A stretch of DNA of 64,000 nt from a virus, in IMG/VR virus record IMGVR_UViG_3300026382_000002, positions 64,001-128,000 of that record; one strand, 5' to 3'. Numbering within the stretch: the first letter of the stretch is position 1; each line of letters starts with the position of its first letter. Below the pieces are notes generated by a model. It saw only the letters and a list, made by a program, of their open reading frames with translations. It was not told the DNA's origin and ran no database searches. Below, in pieces: positions 50,787-59,677 of the stretch. The position numbers and the translations under genes were made by a program.

Positions 50787-51011
50787 TTACACCTCCTCTA
50801 TTGTTTCTTCTAAAAATTTTAAAATTTCCTTTTTTGTTGCAAAAACTTTTTTTTCTGGAACTTGTCCAACATCTTTAACCCAATAAGTTATCTGTATTCT
50901 TCCATCCCAATTTATATCAGCAACTATGTTAAGAACTTTGGTCTTACGAATTTTGTCCCTATAAATCACATAACATTCTGCATTTATATCCAATTTTGTC
51001 TCTATTTTCAT
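50787..51011 (-). CDS. Hypothetical protein, 74 aa
   Basis: Start at ATG 51011 chosen because AAGGAG lies six bases upstream. Beta-rich (KLDINAECYVIYRDKIRKTK), then a helix at the C-terminus. Possible small beta-barrel; unrecognised. Confidence 0.45.
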   Translation of the reverse strand: MKIETKLDINAECYVIYRDKIRKTKVLNIVADINWDGRIQITYWVKDVGQVPEKKVFATKKEILKFLEETIEEV

Positions 51012-51012
51012 T

Positions 51013-51315
51013 TCATTCTCCTTCCAAATCAAATTTTCCTGAATTTAGGATGTCGCAAATAGGGACTTCAAATTTAATTTCGTCCCAGAACAATGTTTGA
51101 TTGCCTTTTGAATAGAAAGCCACACCGTTTAAATCATAATAACCATAACCGCTATAAGTATCGTTAAATTCGACTTCCATTAAATCAAAATCTTTTTCAG
51201 GAGTAACATTCCAGTTATCTACATCAGAGGCTTTTAATAACTCTATAACAGTACCCCACCCAAATTCAAAATCCCAAACTCTGTCTCCCGTTTTTATTCC
51301 ATCAAAATAAGCCAT
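51013..51315 (-). CDS. Hypothetical protein, 100 aa, beta-barrel-like
   Basis: The N-terminus IKTGDRVWDFEFGWGTVIEL has the GDxVxxxxxGxGxV pattern of small SH3-like barrels found in phage proteins. Acidic overall. Its last codons contain the ribosome site of the next gene. Unknown role. Confidence 0.45.
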   Translation of the reverse strand: MAYFDGIKTGDRVWDFEFGWGTVIELLKASDVDNWNVTPEKDFDLMEVEFNDTYSGYGYYDLNGVAFYSKGNQTLFWDEIKFEVPICDILNSGKFDLEGE

Positions 51316-51384
51316 TTTGTTTCCTTTCCCATATCTTTCGCATTATAATATATTTTACACTTATTTAAAAGGAATTCGCCCTTT

Positions 51385-51795
51385 TTATTCCCGCATTTTA
51401 TCTAACAACATCTCAAGCATTTCTTTTTGATTGTTTTCATCTTCAAGTCCTTTATATGAAAATTGGTTAAACACATCATCATCATAATAAGAATCCTGAT
51501 AGTCGCAACAGATTGGCACTTCATAATTTTTTATTGCCCTAATTATTTCATCTGAATTATCATAGTTATCTTTAGCGTAGTCAATTAGAACGTTTTTCAT
51601 CTTTTGAGCGCCGAGTTTCAAACAGCTAAACATAAAATCATTAAACTCTATCGGCTCTGACGCCCACTCTCTTGTATATTCTACTATTTGATGAGGTTCA
51701 AGCTCAAAATCCTCCATTTTGTCAAACAAATGTTCCCAAGCTGAAGAATTACCGCCAAATGCTTCGCATAGAAAATCAAAATATTTATTATCCAT
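51385..51795 (-). CDS. Hypothetical protein, 136 aa
   Basis: Not recognised. Helical and acidic; Cys at EAFG-adjacent LCEA, SCLK and ICCDY. No motif. The start is preceded by AAGGAATAAAA. Confidence 0.45.
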   Translation of the reverse strand: MDNKYFDFLCEAFGGNSSAWEHLFDKMEDFELEPHQIVEYTREWASEPIEFNDFMFSCLKLGAQKMKNVLIDYAKDNYDNSDEIIRAIKNYEVPICCDYQDSYYDDDVFNQFSYKGLEDENNQKEMLEMLLDKMRE

Positions 51796-51854
51796 TTTTA
51801 TTCCTTAATATTGAATTTTGTTGTATTTTTGAATTGTTTTGTTTTTATAGTCTT

Positions 51855-52388
51855 TCACCCTATTTCAACACACATATTTTTAAGGTCTACATTCATTGCA
51901 ACCTCAAATATATCTTCATCGGAAAGCTCATCGATAGGTGTTGCCTCTTTTTCGCTTTTTTCATATAACTCAACAACATATGAATCAAGCTCATCGGCAA
52001 AATAATAATCATTCCCCTCATCGACATAAAGGCTTTTATATTCTACATCCGCTGTCGAATATTCAGTTTCTACAACCAAAGCTTTACCTTTTGCTTTCAG
52101 GTCGCTATTTATTCTATGTAGCAACTCTATTCGAACTTCAATCATTTCTCTTATTAAGACATCAATATCAACCGCTTTTCCTTTTACCTCAAACCTGTCG
52201 ATTAACACTTTCATCATCTTTTCAACCAAGTCTTCATACCTGTCCCAGTCTCCAAGAATCTGTAAAGCAAGGTCATAAAATCCGCCCGCACCTTTTACAT
52301 CTTTATATGCTTCATCGTTGCGTTTATGACACGCCCACCTAGCCTTTTCGGCTATATAACCCATCACTGTCAGACTTTTTAATCTCAT
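51855..52388 (-). CDS. Hypothetical protein, 177 aa
   Basis: Not recognised. Helical N-terminal half (RWACHKRNDEAYKDVKGAGG) and an acidic C-terminal half. ATGA overlap with the 309-residue gene. No transmembrane segment. Confidence 0.45.
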   Translation of the reverse strand: MRLKSLTVMGYIAEKARWACHKRNDEAYKDVKGAGGFYDLALQILGDWDRYEDLVEKMMKVLIDRFEVKGKAVDIDVLIREMIEVRIELLHRINSDLKAKGKALVVETEYSTADVEYKSLYVDEGNDYYFADELDSYVVELYEKSEKEATPIDELSDEDIFEVAMNVDLKNMCVEIG

Positions 52389-53314
52389 ACTGTCTCCTTT
52401 GAAAGCTTATATATTTTTTCAATAACTTTTTTACCTTTGCCTCTCCAATGTGCATCTATCCACTTTGGCTTATTAACGCCTTCTTTTGCATACCATTGAT
52501 TTCTCCAATGCCCCCTTACCAGCCAAGTTGATTCTCTATGAGTAACAACATCTCCGGTAGAATTTACAGAAGGGGCTTTTTTCTGAGTTACCTTTACATA
52601 GTTCATTGTATGCTTAGGAATATTATTTTTTCTGGAAGGCGTTCCTTTAACAATCTTTTTTGTCACAGTTTTCTTATATTCTTCCGATTCCCTCGCCATA
52701 GTAATATACATAAAAGCGGAAAGAATTTGATATACCTCTGTTTTTTGATAGTCATTAAGTTTAGAATCATTTAAAGATTCTTCTACAGTGTTATGTTTTA
52801 CGTCAATCTGCACTTCCGTAAAGTGTTTTTTGATTACTTCTTCCAAATTAGGGTTATTGTATTCTTGCGGAAGTCCTAATATTTTTAACGTTATTCTATC
52901 ATTGTCTGATAAAAACAATACATCCAGCACTTCTTCATGCTTTATTCTTAACAACCCAACCGAAAATGGAAGTTTAATCTGGGCTGGATTTAATTTTCCA
53001 ATTGTCTTTTCGGAAAACTCACTTTTCCAGTCGTCTGCTGTTGCGTCAATAAACACCAACCCATTTTCAATAATTAAATATGCTATTACTATTTTTGAAA
53101 ACATTGAGGCTGCGTAAATATGTAATCCGTCATCCTCTACTCCCATTACGCTTCCCGGAGGAAAATCTTTTCTTATTATAGCCTCAATTTTTTTCAATAG
53201 GTTTTTTCTTATTTGCTCAATTACCTCTTTATTGTCATAATTTTCAAAGAGTTTTTTTACTTCAGGCAATAAATGTAAATATTGCTTAAAGTATTTAAAA
53301 ATCGGATGCCTCAT
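52385..53314 (-). CDS. Phage protein with RGHWRxQWY motif, 309 aa
   Basis: The final 35 residues (WLVRGHWRNQWYAKE, then PKWIDAHWRGKGK) match a C-terminal motif I recognise from proteins of unknown function in phages and plasmids (RGHWRxQxY...WIxPHxRG). The preceding 250 residues are alpha/beta with no catalytic signature. Likely nucleic-acid related from the basic aromatic tail; this is inference. Confidence 0.5.
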   Translation of the reverse strand: MRHPIFKYFKQYLHLLPEVKKLFENYDNKEVIEQIRKNLLKKIEAIIRKDFPPGSVMGVEDDGLHIYAASMFSKIVIAYLIIENGLVFIDATADDWKSEFSEKTIGKLNPAQIKLPFSVGLLRIKHEEVLDVLFLSDNDRITLKILGLPQEYNNPNLEEVIKKHFTEVQIDVKHNTVEESLNDSKLNDYQKTEVYQILSAFMYITMARESEEYKKTVTKKIVKGTPSRKNNIPKHTMNYVKVTQKKAPSVNSTGDVVTHRESTWLVRGHWRNQWYAKEGVNKPKWIDAHWRGKGKKVIEKIYKLSKETV

Positions 53315-53323
53315 ATAACCTCC

Positions 53324-53578
53324 TTAATAAAATATAAACAAATCGACATCCAGATATTTCTCAAGCACCTGTTGTATTGTAGACAAGGAGCTTTCGTTCG
53401 GTTTATCGTCATCATCATAATATTCGGGATTGGCATATTTTTCCAACTGCTCACGTGTAAAGAATATGCCTGTGCCCTCTTCCGTAGACGCAAACTCATA
53501 ACCTTTAAGAAAATCATATCCGTCATTGCTAAGAATAATTTTTACATATCTTCCACTTGGATTCATTTCAAAACTCAT
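53324..53578 (-). CDS. Hypothetical protein, 84 aa
   Basis: Not recognised. Small alpha/beta (RYVKIILSNDGYDFLKG then EQLEKYANPEYYDDDDKP). ATGA overlap with the zinc-ribbon gene upstream. Another frame of similar length in the same DNA lacks a ribosome site. Confidence 0.45.
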   Translation of the reverse strand: MSFEMNPSGRYVKIILSNDGYDFLKGYEFASTEEGTGIFFTREQLEKYANPEYYDDDDKPNESSLSTIQQVLEKYLDVDLFIFY

Positions 53579-54207
53579 TTTAGCTCCTTTAAGATTTCTT
53601 CAATTTCATTTAATGCATTTGGAACAGTTTTCAATGTTGCGTTTTCCACTATCTCATTAACTGTATCATATATAACTTTGGGAACTGTTCTCCCTAAAAT
53701 TACACCGGTATCGTTTCTTACAATACTTCTAATTTTATAGTCAAATTCTTTTTCATCAATAAATATGTCATATGCAGAAAAAGGTGTATTCGTATCCCAC
53801 GTTTCACGTTCCATATTTCTGCGGATTTCACATCTTTTATTTTTTTTATCGTAGCCTATAGTAGCACTATGATATTTATATTCAAGATAATATTCATCAA
53901 ATGCATCGCTGCCCAGCATATCCGTGAGTGTAACTTTTGAATAATCAAACCATGTTCTCCCGAGTTTATCTTTTAATATCTTTTTAGATATTACATAAAA
54001 GTCTTTGTTAATCACTTTACTTTTAGAATGAAGTCTTATATGGTTATCTACAGTATGATAATCATTGCCTATTGTTTGACCAATGATTGTATGTATTTTA
54101 CTATGTCTTTCCCCACACTTTGGACAATATACATAATAGTCATCAGAACCAAATTCTACCTCTGCTCCACAAATACATTTTTTTGTTGCCGGTATATCAA
54201 ATCTCAT
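53575..54207 (-). CDS. Zinc-ribbon protein, 210 aa
   Basis: The N-terminal zinc ribbon CICGAEVEFGSDDYYVYCPK has paired Cys (CxC and CPKCG, residues about 12-34). The remainder is unknown and ends in an amphipathic helix (ALNEIEEILKELK). Probably nucleic-acid binding or a regulator; exact role unknown. Confidence 0.55.
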   Translation of the reverse strand: MRFDIPATKKCICGAEVEFGSDDYYVYCPKCGERHSKIHTIIGQTIGNDYHTVDNHIRLHSKSKVINKDFYVISKKILKDKLGRTWFDYSKVTLTDMLGSDAFDEYYLEYKYHSATIGYDKKNKRCEIRRNMERETWDTNTPFSAYDIFIDEKEFDYKIRSIVRNDTGVILGRTVPKVIYDTVNEIVENATLKTVPNALNEIEEILKELK

Positions 54208-54240
54208 TGCTTTTTCCTTTAAATTTATTTTAGCTAACCA

Positions 54241-54651
54241 TTACAGTTGAACAACAGCAGGATTGTCTTCCGTGTATTTAACTTCTTCTTTCAAAACAAC
54301 TTCATACCTGTCATATTTTGGTTTTATATGTTTAATGTAGTAATCGTAAGCCTTTTCGCAGGCCTCTTCTAAAGTATCTCCCAGAAAAGAATCTTTTTTA
54401 TCCCAAAATAACATAGAACGGTCTCCATTAACAAAATAAATTCTCCATTTGCCTTCGTTTACGTGGGGTTCATCTCTTTTTAGGAATTTTAATTTTGCCC
54501 AGGCTTTCCCGTCAGGGTTAACAAAACGAATAGGCACTGCAAGTTTCTTTTCCTGTTTTGTTCCTCCTGAAAAAACATCATATTTATTGTTTTTAATATA
54601 CCTAACTTCAAACCCTATCCCTTCTTGTGTTAATTTCTCCATTGCATTCAT
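54241..54651 (-). CDS. Hypothetical protein, 136 aa
   Basis: Not recognised. Basic beta-rich protein (AKLKFLKRDEPHVNEGKW), then LEEACEKAYDYYIKHIK. Start has AAAGGAGAGTAA. No motif. Confidence 0.45.
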   Translation of the reverse strand: MNAMEKLTQEGIGFEVRYIKNNKYDVFSGGTKQEKKLAVPIRFVNPDGKAWAKLKFLKRDEPHVNEGKWRIYFVNGDRSMLFWDKKDSFLGDTLEEACEKAYDYYIKHIKPKYDRYEVVLKEEVKYTEDNPAVVQL

Positions 54652-54661
54652 TTACTCTCCT

Positions 54662-55273
54662 TTATTTTACAACAATTCTTTTTCCTATAACATCTCCAAC
54701 AAATTTTACATTTGCACCTTTTTTACCGATAAACAACCCTTTTTTATCTTTTGGGAACAACAGTATTACATTGTCTTTTTCTTCCACTTCAAAATCATCT
54801 GTGCTTATAACGCTTTTTTCAAGCAAGAACTTATATATAGCAGCTATTTGCTCTTTTCTGCTTTCATATATTTCCGTATACTCTGAGTTGCGAATATACG
54901 GATACGATTTCCCAGCACGTGTATACATTCCGTCACAGAAATGGAACGGAGTATTCTTTGCTAAAACACCCCATTTTCTTCTAGGATGAATCACAGCGTT
55001 TTCTCTGATGTGCTCTGGAGCATGGTCTACTAACCTTGATTCGTGAAAGTAGGTAGCATAAAAAAGAGTGTAATACTCATGCTCTCTAATTTTTTTCAAC
55101 CTTTCTTTCATATTGTCAGCTTCTTTTCTCCACATATCTGCTTTTTCCATAAAAAATTCATCTTTATTTCTCAACCCTTCTTCAATTTCATCTATCCACT
55201 TTACAAGCTCATTTGGATTGTATGTAGGTTTGAATCCTCTGTATGTTAGTTCTTTAATACTTTTTACTTTCAT
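54662..55273 (-). CDS. KH-domain RNA-binding protein
   Basis: The C-terminal 40 residues include LFPKDKKGLFIGKKGANVKF and then GDVIGKRIVV: the I-G-x-x-G loop of a KH fold with its flanking strand and helix. The N-terminal part is helical and contains a His/Arg-rich region. Start at 55273, with AAGGAGAACAA upstream. A single KH domain binds 3-4 bases of single-stranded RNA. Suggests a phage regulator of mRNA or tRNA, or of the RNAs described here (inference). Confidence 0.65.
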   Translation of the reverse strand: MKVKSIKELTYRGFKPTYNPNELVKWIDEIEEGLRNKDEFFMEKADMWRKEADNMKERLKKIREHEYYTLFYATYFHESRLVDHAPEHIRENAVIHPRRKWGVLAKNTPFHFCDGMYTRAGKSYPYIRNSEYTEIYESRKEQIAAIYKFLLEKSVISTDDFEVEEKDNVILLFPKDKKGLFIGKKGANVKFVGDVIGKRIVVK

Positions 55274-55292
55274 TTGTTCTCCTTGTTCTATT

Positions 55293-56219
55293 TTATTTTT
55301 TATTAAGTGCATTTTCTAAGTCTTCATATATTCGTTCTAACTTTTCAACCACCTCTCGATATTTTTCACTTATTTTTTCAGGGGTATAAAACCTGCCCAT
55401 AGATTTATCCCTAGTCGCCCATGCATATCTTTCTTTGACTCCCTCAATTCTTTCATTAACATAGTAAAAGAATCTTTCTTTATGAGAGGCAACTATTCTT
55501 CCGTTTCTCAGGACTTCATATACGTTTATATGCGCCTTATTTATGAACTTTTCTCCTTTAATACCTAGATATTTTTCTTCTCCCTGAAGGAACGTTGTGA
55601 ACTCTTTTACCACACCTATGGCGTTTTCGCACGCACTGGAACTCCCACAGAATTCCTTAAGCCCAAAAATCACATCTTTGTTTACTTTATACAATTCGCT
55701 AATAGCATATGCTAAATTGTACAATGCCCTCTCTATTGCATCTGTTTGCTCATTCGATTCCAATGTAAGAATATTTATGTAGTCTTCTATTGTAGATTTT
55801 GAAACAAACCCGTATTTAATAACTGCATCTTTATATAAAAGCAATAACTCTCTTACCTCTCTCGCTTCTCTTTCTAATTTATCTATTGGCGTTTTCCAAT
55901 GGTTATTAACAGGATACAACTTTTCAAACTTTTCAAGCAGCCTGTCTAATTTCTCTGCGAAATATTTTCTTTTATATTTATCCAATATAAAATAAAACAA
56001 TCTTTCAGTTCTAGGCAGTCTGCTAAACTCCCATAACTTTGTTGCCTCTACTCTTTCCTGTATTAGTTTTCTTGCTTCAAGCCCTTTCTTTATTTTCCCT
56101 TGTCTTAATTTGGCTATTGTTGTTTTATGCACATCAAATCTTTCAGCCAGTTCCTCGTCTGACATTCCACCGTCAGATAACATTAATATTTCTGCTACTT
56201 CAGCTATTGATAGTTTCAT
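55293..56219 (-). CDS. Helix-turn-helix DNA-binding protein, 308 aa
   Basis: Residues 5-45 form a typical HTH: AEILMLSDGGMSDEELAERF then DVHKTTIAKLRQGKIKKG. The rest is a long helical protein with no catalytic signature (ERLFYFILDKYKRKYFAEK and a charged C-terminus). Possibly a transcription regulator or a terminase-small-like DNA binder; the length favours a regulator with its own effector domain. Confidence 0.6.
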   Translation of the reverse strand: MKLSIAEVAEILMLSDGGMSDEELAERFDVHKTTIAKLRQGKIKKGLEARKLIQERVEATKLWEFSRLPRTERLFYFILDKYKRKYFAEKLDRLLEKFEKLYPVNNHWKTPIDKLEREAREVRELLLLYKDAVIKYGFVSKSTIEDYINILTLESNEQTDAIERALYNLAYAISELYKVNKDVIFGLKEFCGSSSACENAIGVVKEFTTFLQGEEKYLGIKGEKFINKAHINVYEVLRNGRIVASHKERFFYYVNERIEGVKERYAWATRDKSMGRFYTPEKISEKYREVVEKLERIYEDLENALNKK

Positions 56220-56234
56220 TTGCTCTCCTTTTAT

Positions 56235-56411
56235 TTAGTATTCCTCGTATTGTACAGCTCTTAATCTAACCTCTTCTTCACTTACCTGAACCCATAAAGA
56301 GTTTTCACATCTCTCAACTTTTATATACACCCGTCCGTTATCTTCTTCGGCTTCAATGCAATTCATCTCATACCAAAGAATTGCTTTTTTAATAATTGAT
56401 TCATTAAGCAT
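56235..56411 (-). CDS. Hypothetical protein, 58 aa (paralogue of the gene ending at 62008)
   Basis: Start at ATG 56411 after AAAAGGGG; the earlier ATG lies in the promoter. IIKKAILWYEMNCIEAEED, then GRVYIKV, matches IEKAVRWFNIRGISAYEDE and GKVFVQV in the later gene. So the two are duplicates about 5.5 kb apart. Small alpha-beta fold; role unknown. Confidence 0.5.
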   Translation of the reverse strand: MLNESIIKKAILWYEMNCIEAEEDNGRVYIKVERCENSLWVQVSEEEVRLRAVQYEEY

Positions 56412-56449
56412 AAAAACCCCTTTTAAAATTTTGCTAGAACAAAACAGTT

Positions 56450-56466
56450 CCATTTATATATAACTT
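56450..56466 (-). promoter_or_regulatory. TTATATATAA promoter of the 58-aa gene
   Basis: Minus strand AAGTTATATATAAATGG, 40-50 bases before the gene. The same core occurs three times near 29.7-31.3 kb, far away in another region. Confidence 0.45.
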
Positions 56467-56513
56467 AAATATTTTTAAATTCCTACTAAACAAAAAAAAA
56501 GAAAGAAAACCGT

Positions 56514-57329
56514 TTAAATAAGCACGGCTGAGAGATATATCTCTATATTATCGCTATACAGCTTTAAAACATCATCTTCAATATAATGTTTCCAACTGCT
56601 CCCTAATATATCTGCTACTTTAGCGATGTACTTACTTCTAAACTGTTTATTGCCTATAACACACAGCTCTCCGGATGTATCGATTTCATAAAGGTTAATA
56701 TCTTTTCCTTTGTTTTTATCCACATTTAGCTTTTTGTGGGTGTCCATATAGCCTTCAACTAAGTTAGACGAAATCAAACATTCGTTATCAACCTTGACTG
56801 CAAACGTATTCTTACACAGCAAGATATCTTTTCTATCAAACTCTAAAGCCGCTTCGCCTACCAAAGAAAATCCTATTTCATCAGGTAGTCCGGTATCGGT
56901 ATTTATTCTAATCAATATAGTTAAATCACTGGCCTCGGCATAGTCTTTAAACAGCCTTACTCCCTGAAACTCCAGACCGAAATTGCTATTGTGTTTATGC
57001 GTAAACGGCATTAATGTTTTTATAAGTTTCATTTGCTCTTCCGTAGGATTAACCGCACCGTTTAATTTTTTGTTTTTGCAGGAAATCTTTGAGCTGCTGT
57101 ATTTGATAAACCAGTCCTTTGGAGAAAAGTTTTTTATTTTAGATTCTATGCTTCGCAGCTCGTCTATATTATAATTTACCTCCCCTATTGTTTCATCAAC
57201 ATCGTACGGCTCCATTTCGTTTCGAATATATTCTTTAACATCTCCGCCATAATCTTCTATAACTTTTATAGCATCTTTTTCGGTAAGCTCATATTCCTCA
57301 ACTACAGTTTTTACTATTTCCACTTTCAT
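56514..57329 (-). CDS. Hypothetical protein, 271 aa
   Basis: Not recognised. Mixed alpha/beta and acidic; a segment (NRIDTDTGLPDEIGFSLV-like, residues 150-165) has no match I know. The first 30 residues overlap the end of the four-HTH regulator gene, so both are made together. No metal or nucleotide motif. Confidence 0.45.
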   Translation of the reverse strand: MKVEIVKTVVEEYELTEKDAIKVIEDYGGDVKEYIRNEMEPYDVDETIGEVNYNIDELRSIESKIKNFSPKDWFIKYSSSKISCKNKKLNGAVNPTEEQMKLIKTLMPFTHKHNSNFGLEFQGVRLFKDYAEASDLTILIRINTDTGLPDEIGFSLVGEAALEFDRKDILLCKNTFAVKVDNECLISSNLVEGYMDTHKKLNVDKNKGKDINLYEIDTSGELCVIGNKQFRSKYIAKVADILGSSWKHYIEDDVLKLYSDNIEIYLSAVLI

Positions 57330-57951
57330 TGTTGCTCCTTAATATTTTTCTTCTTCTGATTCTGACATAGCTATCGTTACAGCCTACTAACGCAGCAATT
57401 TTTCTTGATGAGCCGGAGGGATATTTTCTTATCAGCTCATCCAGCTTCTGCGTATCTATCTTTCGATTTTTTTTTACATATTTCCGTAAACCGAAATATT
57501 CCACTAACTCTCTTAATTTTCTGCCCGACAGTCTTAATTCTTTTGAAATCTGCATAGTTGTCATTCCCTCTTCAAACATTGTTATTAGTTGGCGTTTAAT
57601 TCTGCCTGAATGCAGATTTCTTTTTTTAGTGTATGCTTTTTTATCAATCTTTTTCTCTCTGTATAATTTCTCTTTGAGCCTTGTAACAGTTGCTTCTGAC
57701 AACCCCAGTATATCTGCTATTATTTCCGTTGAGTATATTTTTTCTTTTATAGCTTTAAGGACCAGCTCCTTTCTTAGTTTGGCGAAATTAAGTTTATGTT
57801 TTGCAAGCGTGTATTGAGCTGTCCCATCGCTTACGTTAAAATAGTCTATAAACTGCTTTTTATTGGTTATTTTTGCATAATAGCAGAACTCTATTAAATA
57901 ATCCCTGCTTTCTCTTATTTTCTCAAAGGTTTCTTCTTTGGAATTGTCCAT
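57298..57951 (-). CDS. Protein with four tandem helix-turn-helix units, probable regulator
   Basis: Four HTH-like segments can be read in 217 residues: QFIDYFNVSDGTAQYTL near 37-53, IIADILGLSEATVTRLKEK near 75-93, TTMQISKELRLSGRKLREL near 130-148, and SRKIAALVGCNDSYVRIRR near 183-201. The protein is strongly basic. Such an array would read a long asymmetric DNA site, as in sigma-like or resolvase-related regulators. A transcription factor for the small-gene region is inferred. Confidence 0.6.
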   Translation of the reverse strand: MDNSKEETFEKIRESRDYLIEFCYYAKITNKKQFIDYFNVSDGTAQYTLAKHKLNFAKLRKELVLKAIKEKIYSTEIIADILGLSEATVTRLKEKLYREKKIDKKAYTKKRNLHSGRIKRQLITMFEEGMTTMQISKELRLSGRKLRELVEYFGLRKYVKKNRKIDTQKLDELIRKYPSGSSRKIAALVGCNDSYVRIRRRKILRSNNESGNSKNCS

Positions 57952-57971
57952 TTTTATCTCCTATCAACGGT

Positions 57972-58235
57972 TTATTTGTTAGACGTTATATCTTTGTATG
58001 CCTTAGCGTCAAGTATTTCGATATGTCTGCCGTCTTTAAGTCTTGCATAACAATGCTCTTTTATAATTTCAAATACATCTCCGCTGTCAGAAAACTGCTT
58101 TACTATCTCCGCCCATTTTTTGATAGCTGCTTCTTTAGTGAAATAAACTGCTTTAATTTCTACCTTTTCACAATCGCTTATCACTACGCTATGTGTGGGT
58201 ATCCCGTCTTTAGCCCCGTTTATTTTAATCTTCAT
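57972..58235 (-). CDS. Hypothetical protein, 87 aa
   Basis: Not recognised. Beta-alpha fold pattern (HSVVISDCEKVEIKAVYF, then AAIKKWAEIVKQF). Overlaps the previous small gene by 11 bases. Confidence 0.45.
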   Translation of the reverse strand: MKIKINGAKDGIPTHSVVISDCEKVEIKAVYFTKEAAIKKWAEIVKQFSDSGDVFEIIKEHCYARLKDGRHIEILDAKAYKDITSNK

Positions 58236-58431
58236 CTATTGTTCCTTTCTCGTTTATCTCTTTAATTCTCTTTTCAGCTTCTTCTTTTGTTTCTTTGTAT
58301 TCGAATTCAATCAGCTCTACATAGTCTCCGTTTTCATCGGCAAGGTAGATTTCCACACAATAAGGCGCCGAGGAATTTGACTCGGCAAACTCTTCGTTTA
58401 AATATGCCCTGACGGTGTATTTATCATTCAT
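58225..58431 (-). CDS. Hypothetical protein, 68 aa
   Basis: Small acidic alpha/beta protein (KYTVRAYLNEEFAES; KEEAEKRIKEIN). Overlaps neighbours on both sides. Resembles the 87-residue gene in layout but no clear homology. Confidence 0.45.
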   Translation of the reverse strand: MNDKYTVRAYLNEEFAESNSSAPYCVEIYLADENGDYVELIEFEYKETKEEAEKRIKEINEKGTIDED

Positions 58432-58924
58432 CTCTTACCTTTTTAGCTTTTAGTTCTTTTAATATTGTCTCCAATGTTTCAATAGCGTAATCCAAATTAG
58501 TTTGGCTATCATCTTTGTGATAACTTGTCTCAATTACCAGATGGTGCTCATCCCTAATTGTTACATCTGCCACAGTCCACGGATTTACATTTACTCTAGC
58601 TATAAACTTATCCCAGGGGCCGAGCACTACACTATAAGTGTCTTCGTTATCTCTTATACCCACTACGGCTTTAACCTTTCCGTAATAATTAAACAACGGT
58701 TTTGCTAGAGAACTATAATACCAAGCCCTTATTAAATCAAGGTGCTCGAGCTCAATTTCTACTTTTTTAATAAATGAAGAATATTTCACCCATTTCCCTG
58801 TATTCGGATTTAAAAATTTTTCTTCTATTTCTCCGCTCTCATAAACAATTCTTTTTTCTGTGGCAATTTTTTTGTTTTTATAGAAAAGCTCTATAGTTGT
58901 TTCGTTTTTTATATTTTTTTTCAT
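58424..58924 (-). CDS. Hypothetical protein, 166 aa
   Basis: Not recognised. Beta-rich centre (YSVVLGPWDKFIARVNVNPW) and a helical C-terminus (LDYAIETLETILKELKAKK). Eight-base overlap with the next gene. No motif. Confidence 0.45.
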   Translation of the reverse strand: MKKNIKNETTIELFYKNKKIATEKRIVYESGEIEEKFLNPNTGKWVKYSSFIKKVEIELEHLDLIRAWYYSSLAKPLFNYYGKVKAVVGIRDNEDTYSVVLGPWDKFIARVNVNPWTVADVTIRDEHHLVIETSYHKDDSQTNLDYAIETLETILKELKAKKVRDE

Positions 58925-58934
58925 ATAAACTCCT

Positions 58935-59612
58935 TTAACAACGTCTTTCTAAAAACGGATTTATTTTCTTAACAAAGCCTTTCCACGTAAGGTCACCGTT
59001 TATATAGTCCTCAACGGCTTCGCAGTCGTATCTAAATACAGGGAACACATTATTGTATAAATAATCATTGGCGGCCATTCTTCTTATTTTTTTCTCATCT
59101 GGCATTTTTATTTCTTTACATTCAAAGTCAATAAAGATTGAATCTACATCAGCGTCGTCACCACCATAAACACAAACGCTATATTCCATTCGAGGCTCTA
59201 GATAAATTCTGTTTTCATTTAATTTCATTTGTTTGATTTCGCTGTCAACCTTTCTTAAAAACTCCAACACGTTATACATACTGTCAAGCTTATTACCAGT
59301 TAACCCATAATCAGGCATGCCCACGTCTTTAACGCAATTAAATATATAACGATGCTCTTTTAGAATTTCATGATATTTCTCATAAGAATGCATTTTTCCA
59401 CAGTATTTCTCTTTTACAGCCTCTATTTCTTTTTCAAACTCCGCTCTGATTTTTGCAGCAGTTTCCTCTATTCCAGCTCTCATCTCATCAGGAGACACCA
59501 TCGTAGGATTAAAAGTGTCTTCCGTAAAAATCTCATCGTCTTTATGGGGAGTTGAAGGATACACCTCAACTATAAAATCTTTATATTTCACTAGATAGTT
59601 TGTTATTTTCAT
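58935..59612 (-). CDS. Hypothetical protein, 225 aa
   Basis: Not recognised. Acidic, with a charged coiled-coil-like segment (AGIEETAAKIRAEFEKEIEA, residues 45-64) and a beta-rich C-terminal part. First gene downstream of the plus-strand RNA, transcribed towards the left, with an AAAGGAG site. Confidence 0.45.
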   Translation of the reverse strand: MKITNYLVKYKDFIVEVYPSTPHKDDEIFTEDTFNPTMVSPDEMRAGIEETAAKIRAEFEKEIEAVKEKYCGKMHSYEKYHEILKEHRYIFNCVKDVGMPDYGLTGNKLDSMYNVLEFLRKVDSEIKQMKLNENRIYLEPRMEYSVCVYGGDDADVDSIFIDFECKEIKMPDEKKIRRMAANDYLYNNVFPVFRYDCEAVEDYINGDLTWKGFVKKINPFLERRC

Positions 59613-59656
59613 ATTTACTCCTTTTATTTTTTTTAATTATCTTTACTAATAAAATA

Positions 59657-59671
59657 TTTTTTTGCTATAAT
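59657..59671 (+). promoter_or_regulatory. Extended -10 promoter for a plus-strand RNA
   Basis: TTTTTTTGCTATAAT: T-run, G and perfect TATAAT (59666-59671). A strong match to the Campylobacterota type. It points against all surrounding genes. Confidence 0.6.
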
Positions 59672-59677
59672 AACACT

